Assembly: GCA_916613615.1 (NCBI GenBank)
Contig: OU744725.1
Span: forward strand, 61,140,575-61,204,574
Length of the DNA: 64,000 nucleotides
From: Steromphala cineraria
Taxonomy: Eukaryota > Mollusca > Gastropoda > Trochida > Trochidae
Reading direction: 5' to 3'
Position 1 is the stretch's first letter. Each line of letters starts with the position of its first letter. Of this stretch, positions 13,242-24,799 are shown piece by piece. Position numbers and translations under genes: made by a program. The notes under the pieces are model-generated. The model had not been told where the DNA came from. It did not search any database and was given only the letters and a program-made list of their open reading frames with translations.

Positions 13242-13465
13242 CCTATACAGCAATCTTAGTTAGTGCATTGTGGTAATGTAGTTTACTTGTGAGGCAGCTC
13301 CATATACCGTAATTGTTGCAATGAGTGGTAGGTCAACGTGATATGGTTGCATTTGAATGATAAGTGTTGTATCTTTAGCTATGAAATGCATGACAGATAA
13401 GTATCATGACCGTTTATCCATTGTGTTGGTTTTAGATATTTATTAATGGTGATTTTTATTTGTTT

Positions 13466-13660
13466 AAACATATACTATTTAGAAAATTGATTTAGATGTA
13501 TTGGTCTTTGAGTTCAGTAACTAAAGCATCGAAGATCATTGTAGTCACTATATGTTGTACTTAACATATACCATTAACTAGATTGTTTTAGAAGTATTGG
13601 TCTTTGAGTTCAGTAACTAAAGCATCGAAGATCATTGTAGTCGCTACCTAGTGCTTAAGA
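13466..13660 (+). repeat. 97-bp tandem duplication
   Basis: Two copies start at AACATATAC (13466 and 13563). The central part, from GTATTGGTCTTTGAGTTCAG through CATTGTAGTC, is nearly identical between them, while the edges have diverged. It does not encode a recognisable protein. Confidence 0.85.
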
Positions 13661-13908
13661 ATATGTTTGTATGTTATAAAGGATTTAATAACATTTCCAA
13701 CTTTTATACAAAAATTCCTTTATCCACTACATGTTTAAGGATCTATTTTCTACTCAGATATCATTATCTACTGACTTGTGTAAGCTTATCGTTTTGTCTA
13801 GATTTATATACTAATCTTTTTAAGATGTTTTTGCAAGAGAATCAAAGGTTCGTGTCATGATTTCCGAATTTGGTTCTTGCTCTAGTACAAATAATTCTTT
13901 CTTAACTT

Positions 13909-14233
13909 CTTCCTTCAAACTTCTTATCATTTGAATATAATTTTGCACTGTTGAACAGTGTCTAACAAATCAAATTGTCGATCAAATTCATTACATAAAG
14001 AATGGACCACAGAGAAGGCAAGGAAATAACGATGCAAATTAAAAGTAGCTTCAAGCCACCCATCCACTTTCTTCCTTCAAACTTCTTATCATTTGAATAT
14101 AATTTTGAACTGTTTTGACAGTGTCTTACAAATCAAATTGTCGATCAAATTCGACATTTCATAAAGAATGGACCACAGAGAAGGCAAGGAAATAACGATG
14201 CAAATTGAAAGTGCCTTCAATGCACCAAATAGT
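13909..14233 (+). repeat. 162-bp tandem duplication
   Basis: Two head-to-tail copies start at CTTCCTTCAAACTTCTTATC (13909 and 14071). They share AATCAAATTGTCGATCAAAT and GAATGGACCACAGAGAAGGC with few differences, so the duplication looks fairly recent. Confidence 0.9.
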
Positions 14234-14635
14234 GTGTAAACAATATGTTCAAACATTTGGGAGGAACAATAACAGCTCATGGATGTTTATGATAGAACAT
14301 TAAGTAGGGTCCAAGCAAAGACACTAGGCTCTCCTATACTGACCACTACTGACCACTTCTTCCATACTGTCAGAGTATATATGAATTATTCACATGTCCC
14401 CTGTCCTTTAATACACCTTGTTACTACACAATACCATACTGGGAGGGACAGGAAGATACACTCAAGACATATCCGTATACACAAAGATACACTTTATACG
14501 CCAATCTGTGCAACAAGCATTAATCTTCTTATGATCACAGAGAGGAAATTCATCCACAGGACGATAAGTGTTATTACCGGAAGGGATGAATATCCTGAAT
14601 AATGATTAAAGCTAACAAGGGTGGTTGGATCGAAA

Positions 14636-14673
14636 GAGAAAGGGAGAGAGAGAGAGGGAGATAGATAGAGGGA

Positions 14674-14765
<92 letters not shown>

Positions 14766-15435
14766 GAGAGAGATCATGAGATAGAGAGAGAGACGGAGAG
14801 AGAGAGATTCTATTTATTCATATTTATTACTGATTCACCAACTACAATACATGATTGAAATAAATATAGATCTGCTTTATGCATATAAATAAAATGACAA
14901 ATATTTAAAAATTTACATCTCCAATTGTAAAAAAATAGAAATGAAAGAGAGAGAGATAAAGAAAAGAGACAGAGACAAATACAGAGACAGACAGAGAGAC
15001 AAAGAGGGAGAGACAGATACAGGGAGAGATGGAAAGTGAGACAGTGAAAGTGAGTGACAGAAACAGAGACTGTATGTACGATTGGGAGGGGTAGACAGGA
15101 ATATACAAATTAACAAGAGAAAAGAGAGAGTGAATGAATAAGTGAGTTAGACAGACGGACAGAGACACACAGACACAGATACAAACATATAAAGACAGAG
15201 ACAGACGGACAGAGACACAGAACTCAAAGACACAGATACAAACATATAAAGACAGAGACAGACGGACAGAGACACAAAGACACAGAGACACAGAGACAAA
15301 CATATAAAGACAGAGACAGACGCACAGAGACAAACATATAAAGACATAGACAGGCGGACAGAGACACAGAGACACAGACACAGAGACAAACATATAAAGA
15401 CAGAGACAGACACTGAGAGATAAGGGGAGAGAAAG
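14636..15435 (+). repeat. Composite GA / GAGACA repeat with unique core (copy 1)
   Basis: A GA-dinucleotide tract (14636-14810) is followed by an AT-rich core of about 120 bp (14810-14936), which includes CACCAACTACAATACATGAT and CTCCAATTGTAAAAAAATAG. A second purine-rich array then runs to about 15435. The right array contains repeats of ACATATAAAGACAGAGACAG and GACGGACAGAGACAC, giving a higher-order period of roughly 50-65 bp. Related cores or arrays recur at 27400-27790 (inverted) and 61738-62335. Long minus frames rich in Leu, Ser, Val and Cys across this region are microsatellite translations, not genes. Confidence 0.9.
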
Positions 15436-15682
15436 AAGAGAGAACTAGGCTAGGTAGGAAGACGGGAAAGCATGACAGGTAAAACAGTCACACAGGAAAA
15501 AGGAAAAATCATTTTGAAATACTTTCTCGATAGAGAGAAACAGAAAAAGGAAATCGAAAGTGTTATCATTCGAAAACTTTTCAATTTCGATTTGATTGAC
15601 ACTATGAAATTAACATTATATATAATATGTAATCATCAGTACATTAATCTCACTTGGTATCAAATGTATGATAGCAATGTGT

Positions 15683-16063
15683 TTAAAGGGACAGTAACAC
15701 GTTTTTAGGGGGAATATAAAGTGATGTCAGGAAAATTAAAATAAATGGTTCCAATTGAAAGACAATGAATTCAAACTAAATGGAACAGTACTAATTCAAA
15801 TATATTACATATAACAAGTTTAGCCATGCGATTCCTTTTTCTTTCACAAAATGAATTAAAGGTGTTCACACAAAATGGCCGCCAGAAGATTTTAGCCTTG
15901 AGATTCCCTTTTTTACACAAAACGAATTAAAGGTGTTTACATAAAAATGGCCGCCAATGGACTTGATGTGAATCTTTATGATTTCTTCACTGGCTATGGA
16001 TGACACTTATCGTTAAAATTTTAAAACATGAAATTTTCAACAAACGTCCTATTTCCCCATTAA
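15683..16063 (+). mobile_element. MITE family A, copy 3 with internal duplication
   Basis: It starts TTAAAGGGACAGTAACACG and ends with a decayed AAACGTCCTATTTCCCCATTAA. The segment carrying TTCACAAAATGAATTAAAGG and the ATGGCCGCCA core is present twice in tandem (about 15830-15890 and 15895-15960), with the second half diverged. This makes the copy longer than its relatives. TTAA is present at both edges. Confidence 0.88.
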
Positions 16064-16659
16064 AATCACGTGTTGTTGTTTTGATATACTTAAATACCAA
16101 ATTCATACTAATGCATTCATGCTTTTATGATCAAAATATAGAGAAATTTAGTTCTAGTGAAAAAGAAATATTAATAAAATTACACATTTAAAAAATGGTC
16201 TTATACGGAAAGTCTTTAATATTTTATTTTACCAATAGAATTGCAGATAGATAACGGTATTGTAGAATAAACATTTATATGAAAAGTAAGGGTATTGAAA
16301 CTAGCTAAAATCATAGCACGCTATCACATTCGTGTGTGTCCCGGAGAAAGCTATGGTGATTTAACAAGATTGAAGCATGAAAACGAATAAATTATAAAGA
16401 ATTCAATCAATATTTCGATTCCTCATGATCTCCAAGAACAATTCAAGATATGAATTAAAGCAAAATAAATTAAAAGGTGGTACTTAGTCAAACAGTAAAT
16501 ATAAACAACATTGCATCACACGCTGCAAAGAGTACATATAAACAGAAGATGAACAACTTTAACATAGATACTAAAATCTCCTGAAATCGATATAGTAATA
16601 ACTAAATATAGCCCAACTATACCCCTATATACATTTATAACAGTAACGACGGGAGCGTT

Positions 16660-17830
16660 TAACGGGTAATTTAATCCTAATTAATCACGAAGATCAAACA
16701 CTCAAATCTATAACTGATATTCAATTAACGCCTGGTCGCCCGCTCGATGTGTGAGTCGTGTATTTACACCCTGGCTATATAGTATGATTTATTTACAGCC
16801 CCGCGTTTCATTTATCATCCCCCAGTGTTCTGCTAAATCCTCCAATTCAGAGCCCGCTATAGCGGTTCATCTTCAACACTATAGGGTTTCATCCCTCCGC
16901 CATTCCCCCCAATTTTATCGGCGTTCCGTGCTCGTGGCCGGGTCCCCCGCTAGATACCCGGCTCTCCCCCCGGGATAAGTCTTTTCACACCTCACCTAGT
17001 ACCTATACTCTTCTTAGCGGGCTCTTTGAAGCGAAACAGGTACATTTTAGACAGCGGCGTTTAGAAAGCTACATGCAGCGTGGCTGAAAGGCCGGCTAGC
17101 GAGTCGGGGCTATTTCGTCTCAGACGCGACTATAGTGTTTTTATGCTGTAGGATTTCAGACGATATGGTGTCCCATGATTTTAGAAACCAAGGGAGTTTT
17201 ATGGGCTCGCTGTAGTTAAAGAAGAAAATCACATGGCTTAGTTTTGTATGCAGTGGGATTTGGCCTAAACCCCATCCAACACCCCGTAGAGACGGAGACT
17301 AAACGTAGGCTGGTTATGACCACAGTTTTCTAGTTTAGTGTCGAAACGAAAAAGACAACCCCAAGTTTCTCGACCTTCGGACATGTTTAACATTTCACAC
17401 TTAATGAATTGTAAACAGTTCTGAAATATTTCGGATAATCTCTACCCGGCTGCACCGTGATTGACACGTGAAATGTAATTGACAAGCGCTGACATTGACA
17501 ACACTTCACAGACCTCTGAGTGAAATGTACAACGTGTACCCTAAATCTACTATAGCTTAGCCTTTTGCGACTCGCTCCCACCCTTTTCAAAATATTGACA
17601 TTTTCCACAACTCACAAATATTTGCCTTCCCGGCCGTGACTGATTCAGATCTTTCATTACTCGGCCATTCACGAGATACACAGTCACAGTGATATAGACA
17701 TGGATTAAGGAATCAACAATTTGCCGGAAAAGGGAAACTTTTAAAGCCAGGAGCTCTGAAGATAAAAAGCGATGGGTTTCCAAGTATATCGTCACAGCAA
17801 GGCGGAGAGGGACGTGTATTTATCTTTGCT
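16660..17830. promoter_or_regulatory. Longest GC-richer island, possible regulatory block or unseen exons
   Basis: More than 1 kb of complex, CpG-containing sequence interrupts the AT-rich background. Visible words include TTTAATCCTAATTAATCAC (16670), CTATAGCGG, CTCTTTGAAGCG (17021, TCF/LEF-like) and TTTTATGGGCTC (17198). Frames such as 16751-16978 plus (75 codons, proline-rich) and 17387-17795 minus resemble no family I know and lack convincing splice contexts. A conserved regulatory cluster is the likeliest reading; an untranslated exon cannot be excluded. Confidence 0.3.
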
Positions 17831-18160
17831 ATTAAACAAACCAGGAAAGGATTTTTTCCCGTTCAAATCCAGGTGTGTTTGAAATGTGAGAATGGAAATG
17901 CTTGACATTTGATCGGTGCACATAAAAAATGTGTTTTACCACGGATTTGGTCCTCGGTTCTGTTCAAATTTGCTTAAATGACTAAAAGTCGTTTGTGGTA
18001 ATGCGAAACAATTTCAGTAATGAAAATAAGGGATAAAACATTTACTACATACATTATGACATCGGATAAACATGCCAAACTATTCAGTTATTTATCGACT
18101 GTCATTGTTGAAAATCTAAAACCAATCTGAACTTCTGTCAGAAATAATTTTGTTTTGATT

Positions 18161-18355
18161 GGCGTTACACTTATATTAAAATTTATATTTCTTTCTAATT
18201 CAAGTAAATTGTGACTTTATTGTAAAAGATTATTAAAACTACTAATTTTGTGGGCGTTACACTGATAATAAAATTTGTAATTCTTTCGTGTTTTAATTCA
18301 AATAAATTGTGACTTTATTGTAAGAGATAATAAAAACTACTAATTTTGTGGGTTT
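18161..18355 (+). repeat. 92-bp tandem duplication
   Basis: Two copies start at GGCGTTACACT (18161 and 18253). They share AAATTGTGACTTTATTGTAA and TACTAATTTTGTGGG, with scattered substitutions and a small indel. A poly-G tract begins just after the second copy. Confidence 0.85.
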
Positions 18356-18373
18356 TATAAAAAAGATTTTTTT

Positions 18374-18396
18374 GGGGGGGGGGGGGGGGGGGGGGG
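18374..18396 (+). repeat. Poly-G tract of 23 bases
   Basis: An uninterrupted run of G is preceded by a T run. Such a tract can form a G-quadruplex and is prone to length change; the count may also be affected by sequencing error. Confidence 0.9.
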
Positions 18397-19320
18397 TGAC
18401 GTTGTAACGCCAACCTATACAATTGGAACAAAAAAAAGGTATTGATAAAGTTATTTATTTTGCTGACACGTTTGATATGTGATTATGTGTCGCGGAGCAA
18501 ACCATTTGAAACAACAATAACTCGCTTTTTAGTTTCCCACATATAATGAGTATGAAAATGATAAATATCAAATATAGATGATATCAACTGATAAAATTCG
18601 ATGAAATTCACTTTGGATAATTTACATTCATTAAAAAAGACATTGTATCTCAAACTGCAGGATGACTAGAGTCCATGTGTCAATCACGTTATCTAGCAAA
18701 ACATGCATACCTTATATGTACATAACAATACTTTCGAATCCCTGAACAGACTTCAATGACTAGACGTGAGAAGAGTTATCCCCCTTTATGGGTGGATAGA
18801 GCTACAACCTCCTTATCCGATTCATATTCAAGCCAAGCAGTATACAATATGAAAACACACGGAAGAGTCGAAAAAATTATATTCGGCGGGAGTATAAAAC
18901 AATTAATCAGGCACTAGAAGAATTTGTGGCTAGATAGACGCGATTCTAAGATGCTTCTATAAGAAAAATACACGCCAATTATTTTCTTTAATCACAATTA
19001 ATGAAATATGGAATATTGTTCATATTAAAAATCGACATTGCAATAAAAGTCGAAATTTTGTAAATTATTTCTTCAGAAAAGGGGGCAAATAAAAAATTTA
19101 AGCTGTAACCGTTTATGACTACCACTATTATCTGAATATATTTATTATTATGATGTAATCATCCTGTACCAAAATATATATATATATAAATATAACTTTT
19201 GGAAGAGACATTCATATAGGAGAAACTCTGTTTTAACCGGCTGTACAATGTGGACTACATGAATAAATATCATTTAAATTAATATATGAGCAAGCATTAT
19301 TTGGTTTCATTGACATGTCA

Positions 19321-19570
19321 CAAGTTGAGACACAGAGGCTCTCGGCAGTTGGAGGGTTAAGCTCTAGTCTGGATAGATGTGGAGACACAGGACGTTGACC
19401 AACAAGGATGAAACCAAGCCCCCCCCCCCTTCTACCCTCCCTTACTCACGTGTCTGACACACCTGTCCTGATTGGAAGGGGTCACCTGGATGTCTGTCTA
19501 CCTTAGGCTGGCTCAGGTGATCATTAAATCAGTTCCGCCCACCTGTCCTGAATAAGCAGTTTTCTTTTGT
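19321..19570. promoter_or_regulatory. E-box (CACCTG) cluster, candidate enhancer
   Basis: Four CACCTG/CAGGTG sites lie within 86 bp, at 19460, 19483, 19514 (reverse) and 19540. The phrase ACCTGTCCTGA is repeated exactly at 19461 and 19541. CACCTG is the known site of Snail, ZEB and E-protein factors. An 11-base C tract (19419-19429) precedes the cluster. GC is higher than in the flanks and no frame is present. Function is inferred from site density. Confidence 0.4.
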
Positions 19571-20227
19571 CTTAAAAGTTCCTCAGATATACGGGAAATC
19601 GTCTTGAGAAATATCGTTTTGATACTAGACTTACAAAGCCTCGCGCCTTAGGCATCCTGCAAGCTTGGAAATAAGCCCTCATTGATATGCACTATTATTG
19701 CCGAACTCACTTCCTTACTGATTAAATCATTGTTTCAATCGACTTATTGTTATGTCTTATTTGTTACCTATTTGCTCATCAATCATTTTATATATTTCTT
19801 AAAAGAAGTATAGTACAGCGTTGACTTTATTGAATATTTTAACATTGTTTGGGATTCAACTGACAAAACTTTACGCCCATTTTTTAACACCGATCTTTGT
19901 CAGTAAGCTTTATAGATCAGTTTATAATTTATAATCCTATCTCAAATTCGTCTACGAATATTCCACTAGTTCTTAAACTTAAGTCTCAAGATAAGTCAAG
20001 TCAATAATTTACAGTGTGAATCAATTGTCCGCAATTTACATACAATGCTTTGTTAATGTTTTTCTTGTTGAAACAATTGCTGTGTGGAAAGTTTACAAAC
20101 TCTTTCACAAACAAGTATGAAATATATCATATTTACAAATTCTATGAAGAATCAATGTCGTCTTTCAAAAACACTCGATCACATCAACGTTTGTGTTAAA
20201 GATACTACTGACTTACATGTATGTGTT

Positions 20228-20591
20228 TTAAAGGGGCAGTAGCACGTTTTAGGGGGAATATAAGGTGATGTCAGGAACATGAAAATTAATGGTTCCAATT
20301 GAAAGACAATGTTTCAAACTAAATGAAGCAGTACTAATTCAAATATATAACATAAAGTTAAGCAATGTGATTCCTTTTTCTTTCACAAAATGAATTAAAG
20401 GTGTTCACACAAAATGGCCGCCAGTAGATTTTATGTGAATCTTCATACTTTGCTCTCTGACTATGGATAATTGGTTTGTGTAATGAGATTTTTGTCAGTG
20501 TCAAATTAATACATTAAAGCATTTACATATAATTTTCAGTGAAAAATATAAAATATAAAATTGTCAAAAAAACTTGCTTCTGCCCCTTTAA
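20228..20591 (+). mobile_element. MITE family A, copy 4
   Basis: A near-complete copy starts TTAAAGGGGCAGTAGCACG and ends CTTGCTTCTGCCCCTTTAA. Internal blocks AATATAAGGTGATGTCAGG, CAATTGAAAGACAATG and AAAATGGCCGCCAGTAG are intact. TTAA is present at both ends. Confidence 0.95.
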
Positions 20592-21198
20592 AGTTTACAG
20601 AACAAAGCCTGCGGTTCTCCTATGGGTAATTCGATAATAACTTTCACCTTATTTTCATTTTGTTATGTAATTCAGGTTTGTTGGGATATACAAAAAATAA
20701 AAAGTTATACAGATCTAACTTTTGAATATTCGATTTCAAAATATTTTCTTTAAATACAATATTTACAATTTTGACAAAAGGAATGCAATGAACACTGTGG
20801 ATAAAAGGACTTGGAATTTTCGAAATATAATTCAATTGAAAGACCCAATTCTACATTTATCAACATTATGCATTATTTTAATATTTTTTTAAATTTCTAT
20901 TTTTGATATTGAGGATAATCATTTTACTCTAGGCCACAGGTAAGTTAAAATCAATTTCTCCTACACCAACTATGTTTATAAAAATAGGAGAGAAGTTTTG
21001 ACACAACATATTATAAACAATACGTAGTTAGATCACTGTGGTTCATTTTGTAACAATTTAAATGTAAACAAAAACAAGAAAATTTAAAATGTCACAACAA
21101 CTGCCACTTCAAAACAAGAAACATTTTGAAACGTGCGGACTGACAAAATAATGAATATTCATCACCATGACACGAATTATGGACATGGATTGTCAACT

Positions 21199-21259
21199 GT
21201 CACTCACCCAGTGTGCACATGTACATTGCAGATGGAGCGTACATGTATGGTGAGTGTCA
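21199..21259. repeat. Imperfect 60-nt hairpin in a GC-richer island
   Basis: Left segments TGTCACTCACC (21199) and ACATGTAC (21217) pair with right segments GTACATGTA (21239) and GGTGAGTGTCA (21249). There is a bulge in the left arm and a 14-nt loop. The size is compatible with a small stem-loop such as a pre-miRNA, but the sequence matches no conserved miRNA I know. It lies in a more complex stretch (21160-21345) with further TCACTCAC words. Confidence 0.35.
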
Positions 21260-22439
21260 AGCGAGAGTTCCATGTTCATTTCACATGCACGCCACGGTGA
21301 TATGTACAATGTCAATCACTCACTTGTCGCAAGTGTGATCCCTCACTAATAAAAAGCAACAATTATTTAGAGAAATTAAAGATAATTTGTGATTAATCAA
21401 AATATCCTGTTATTTTGCCTTCAGTTGGAATGTGTAATTGTATAGTCTGTTAGTCGTTATAACGGTATACGAAACAAGAGCCATAGTTATATCAATAATA
21501 TTATAGCGTCCTTTATAATTACTGCATGCATTGCATATTATTTTGGATCAATCAAACGTATAAATTGAAACGCAATCACAGGGAGAATGTGACTTAGATC
21601 ATAAAGTAAGATGGCAATGATCAAGAATTATCATAGGGAACACTTGCGGTGTATAAATCAAACGCTCGGAAGTCGTCCTGTTATTGAAGGCAATATTTTA
21701 GATAATTCTTGATTATGCGCTTGTTTGTTACAAGATATATTTCTTGATTCCGCTTTAGGATGACCAGAGTTGAAGTATGATTACTTTCTTTACAACGAAT
21801 TAACAGTTTATTCACCTGATGCAAATTTAATCTTTAAAAAGATTAAATCCCCCAAAGAAAAGGAGAACATTTTGCTTTCAAAACAATTTGTTACACAAGT
21901 AACAAATTTGTTTTTTTCTATTTCTTTATTTCAGACAATTACAAAATTACTTTTTAATCATATCAACGTTACGGAACACGGAACTTTCCTTGACTCTTTA
22001 GAATTAAATAACTCACAGTATTCTATTCATATCAACTTAAAAATCATTATTTGATAATAGTTAAGTTTTGAATAAAATACATACAAGTTTGTAACACCAA
22101 GTATACATGAACAGATATTAAACTTAGATCCAGTTTAACATATGCCAAAAACTGGTAATCTCGCCATTTGAGCCACGCATAACAATTCTAAAACCCAACA
22201 ATTAACAGGTTATTAAATATTATATATATTAATCGACAATATCATATCAAGCAAAACAATGCGATGTTGATAACTAATGATACTATAGAATCTTTTAATA
22301 CTTACCAATATATATAAATGCTGATAGTATAGATCCATTAGATACACGTATACAATTCTGAATGACATCGACAATCAGGTTATTAAATACTAGTTTTTAA
22401 AACATTTTAGAATTGACACAAACATATAAATACATTTAG

Positions 22440-23345
22440 TTAAATATTTTCTGATACTTAGGAACCGATCCTAATACCGATAAACAAAGTACAGCACTTT
22501 TGTGATGATCTAGAAATTTAAGATAATGATTACTGTACGTGTAAGGTTGACATAAACATACCAAAATATACATTTTCAAATAATCAGGGAAACTAAAGAG
22601 CCGGATTCACAAATACAGATAAACAGAGAACAACACTTACGTGATGATCTGGACACTTCTAACAATGATTATATTACGTTTTGAATTGACATGAACATAC
22701 CTATATATATAAATTGTTAAATAATCATTAAAACTAAGGAACCTGATTCACAAACACCGAGAAATAAAGAACAACACTTATGTGATGATCTGGACACTTA
22801 TAACCATGATTATATTACGTTTTGAATTGACATAAACATACCTAAATATATAAATTGTTAGATAGTCATTGAAACTAAGGAAGGACATTCATACATACCG
22901 ATAAACAAAGAAAAACACTTATATGATGATCTAGACACTTAAAACAATGATAATTTTACGTTTTAGGTTGACATACACATACCAAAAAATAAATTTTCAA
23001 ATAACCAGGGAAAAATACCGAGAAAAAGGTACAAACAGTACAAATGTGATGATCTAGACATTTAAAACAATGATTATATTACGTTTTGAATTGACATAAA
23101 CATACCTAAATGTATAAATTGTTAAATAATCATTGAAACTAAGGAAGCGGATTCACAAATACCGACAAACAAAGAACAGAACTTACGTGATGAACTAAAC
23201 GCTTAAAATAATTATTATCTTACGTTTTAAATTGACTTATACATACCAAAATATATAAATTTTCAAATTATCATTCAAACTAAGGAACAGGATTCACAAA
23301 TACCGATAAACAAAGAACGGCGCTTATGTAATAATCTGAACACGG
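22440..23345 (+). repeat. Satellite-like array of about 138-bp units
   Basis: About six and a half diverged units run head to tail. The shared phrase GGAACCGATTC-like followed by AATACCGATAAACAAAG starts near 22461, 22600, 22738, 22878, 23007, 23142 and 23283. Each unit also has TGATGATCTGGACACTT, a TTACGTTTTGAATTGACAT block and ATATATAAATTGTTAAATAA. Spacing is about 129-141 bp. Units differ by many substitutions, so the array is old. A weaker related repetition (CAGGTTATTAAATA) lies upstream at 22208 and 22377. Confidence 0.85.
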
Positions 23346-24499
23346 TATGAGAAACAAAGGTAGATGGTATATATGCATCATCACATAGTGACATTCTTTG
23401 TTAGTTAAGGTATCATGTCAATGGGGTCAGGTTCGGGGTCAGATGCACGCATTGTTTATACCGCGGAAGATGACACTGCATAAGATACAGGTATTATGAG
23501 TGGAACGTTACGTCTTACATCTTCAGACATACACAGGAATACTCAATTCTGTTATATACTTATATACGTGTAGGTAATTGGAAGTGCGAATTTTACAATA
23601 TTCAATATGAAGAAAAATTTATTTCAAGTTTTAGGCCACAGGCCCATAGAACATACAAATGTTACAAAACGTAATGAACATTTATATAACACAGAATACT
23701 CTTGATTAATGGATGACTCTCGTTGTTTAAAAGTATGAAAAAGATATTTCGAGAGTGGTTGAGAGTATTCAATATCGAAATTATGATAACGTTATGAAAT
23801 CAAGCTGTGTCAATAGATTCTTAATTTGATTTTTTTAAACATTTTACTTAATGATTAAAAATGATTTGAAAATTTGATATGAAAATGTTTAATCTACTCT
23901 TGTGAGAGTCATGATATTAACACAATATACGGAGCCCGGTACATTATAAAACCATAAACTTTATGATGAATTATTTGATATATTTGATTTTGGGCCCAAC
24001 CTCGCCTTAAAGCCACCAACATACCTACCTGTTGAAATACGGAAATGAAGAGTATCAGAATAGTCTACTTATTAAAAGAAACTATTTATCAGAATCATCG
24101 TGCAATCTTACAAAAAGTAAGTTCCTTTTCCAGAAAATCTTTTTTGTCATGTTCGAAATGCGTTAAAAGTGTTTTGAAATACGTATAAAGGGAGAAATCA
24201 GTCATCAGTTATAATTAAAATGTTTATCATCTTTCAGTTTTAATTCATCCATTTATTGTGAAATAAGAAGGTGTTTAGATTATAGTTGTAAAGACATGAA
24301 AACATCTTATGGATAATGCGTTTCGTAACCCTTCCGATTACATCATTGAAAACTACTTTACACAGGTGAAATTTGAAAAATGGAAAAACGTCTAAAATGT
24401 TATGAAATTAAATCTAATTTTGTCTACTTTTAGTGAAACAGATTAAGTAATTGACCATTTAATTGGAAACCGCAATCTTCAATATCAACATATACTTAC

Positions 24500-24641
24500 A
24501 TTTCAGCAAGTATAAAGACACAGAATAACTCCGTATATATCCACATAGGTACACTATATCCGAGATTCAGGGATCCTACTATTGCGGGATTATTCCATCT
24601 TTCCACAGTCCCGCGTCCAAATGGAATTCCATCGTTATAGT
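24500..24641 (-). CDS. Possible exon of an unknown membrane protein
   Basis: On the minus strand an open frame runs to GCTGAAAT followed directly by GTAAGTATA, a strong 5' splice donor (intron from 24499 down). A possible acceptor CTCTAG ends at 24642, though its polypyrimidine tract is poor. The frame would encode about 47 residues, including GRGTVERWNNPAIVGSL and then a hydrophobic stretch, PMWIYTELFCVFILAE, that could be a membrane segment. Sequence is more GC-rich than the flanks. I do not recognise the protein family. The open frame continues upstream to 24780 with no stop, so the acceptor is uncertain. It could be chance; no neighbouring exon was identified. Confidence 0.25.
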
Positions 24642-24799
24642 CTAGAGTCTTTATACAGCGTCGAATTGCAAGGCAAATAGACAATAATGAACAATTGTAC
24701 AATGAAGAAAGATATGCACATGAATATTTCGTACACACGAAAAAATCCGAATTCGTTTGTCCCTTCAGCATAATTTTCAAGTTAGGATAATTGGGGAAA

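Noticed and set aside
14279..14602. 107-codon plus frame next to the GA tract
   Set aside because: No recognisable motif, and it ends at the repeat boundary. Length is within chance expectation for 64 kb.
14574..15413. Long Leu/Ser/Val/Cys-rich minus-strand reading frames
   Set aside because: They are translations of GA and GAGACA arrays. Several frames are open at once and there is no start context, domain or codon pattern.
22440..23345. CRISPR-like repeat-spacer structure
   Set aside because: The whole 138-bp unit is repeated and diverged. There are no constant short repeats with unique spacers and no cas genes.
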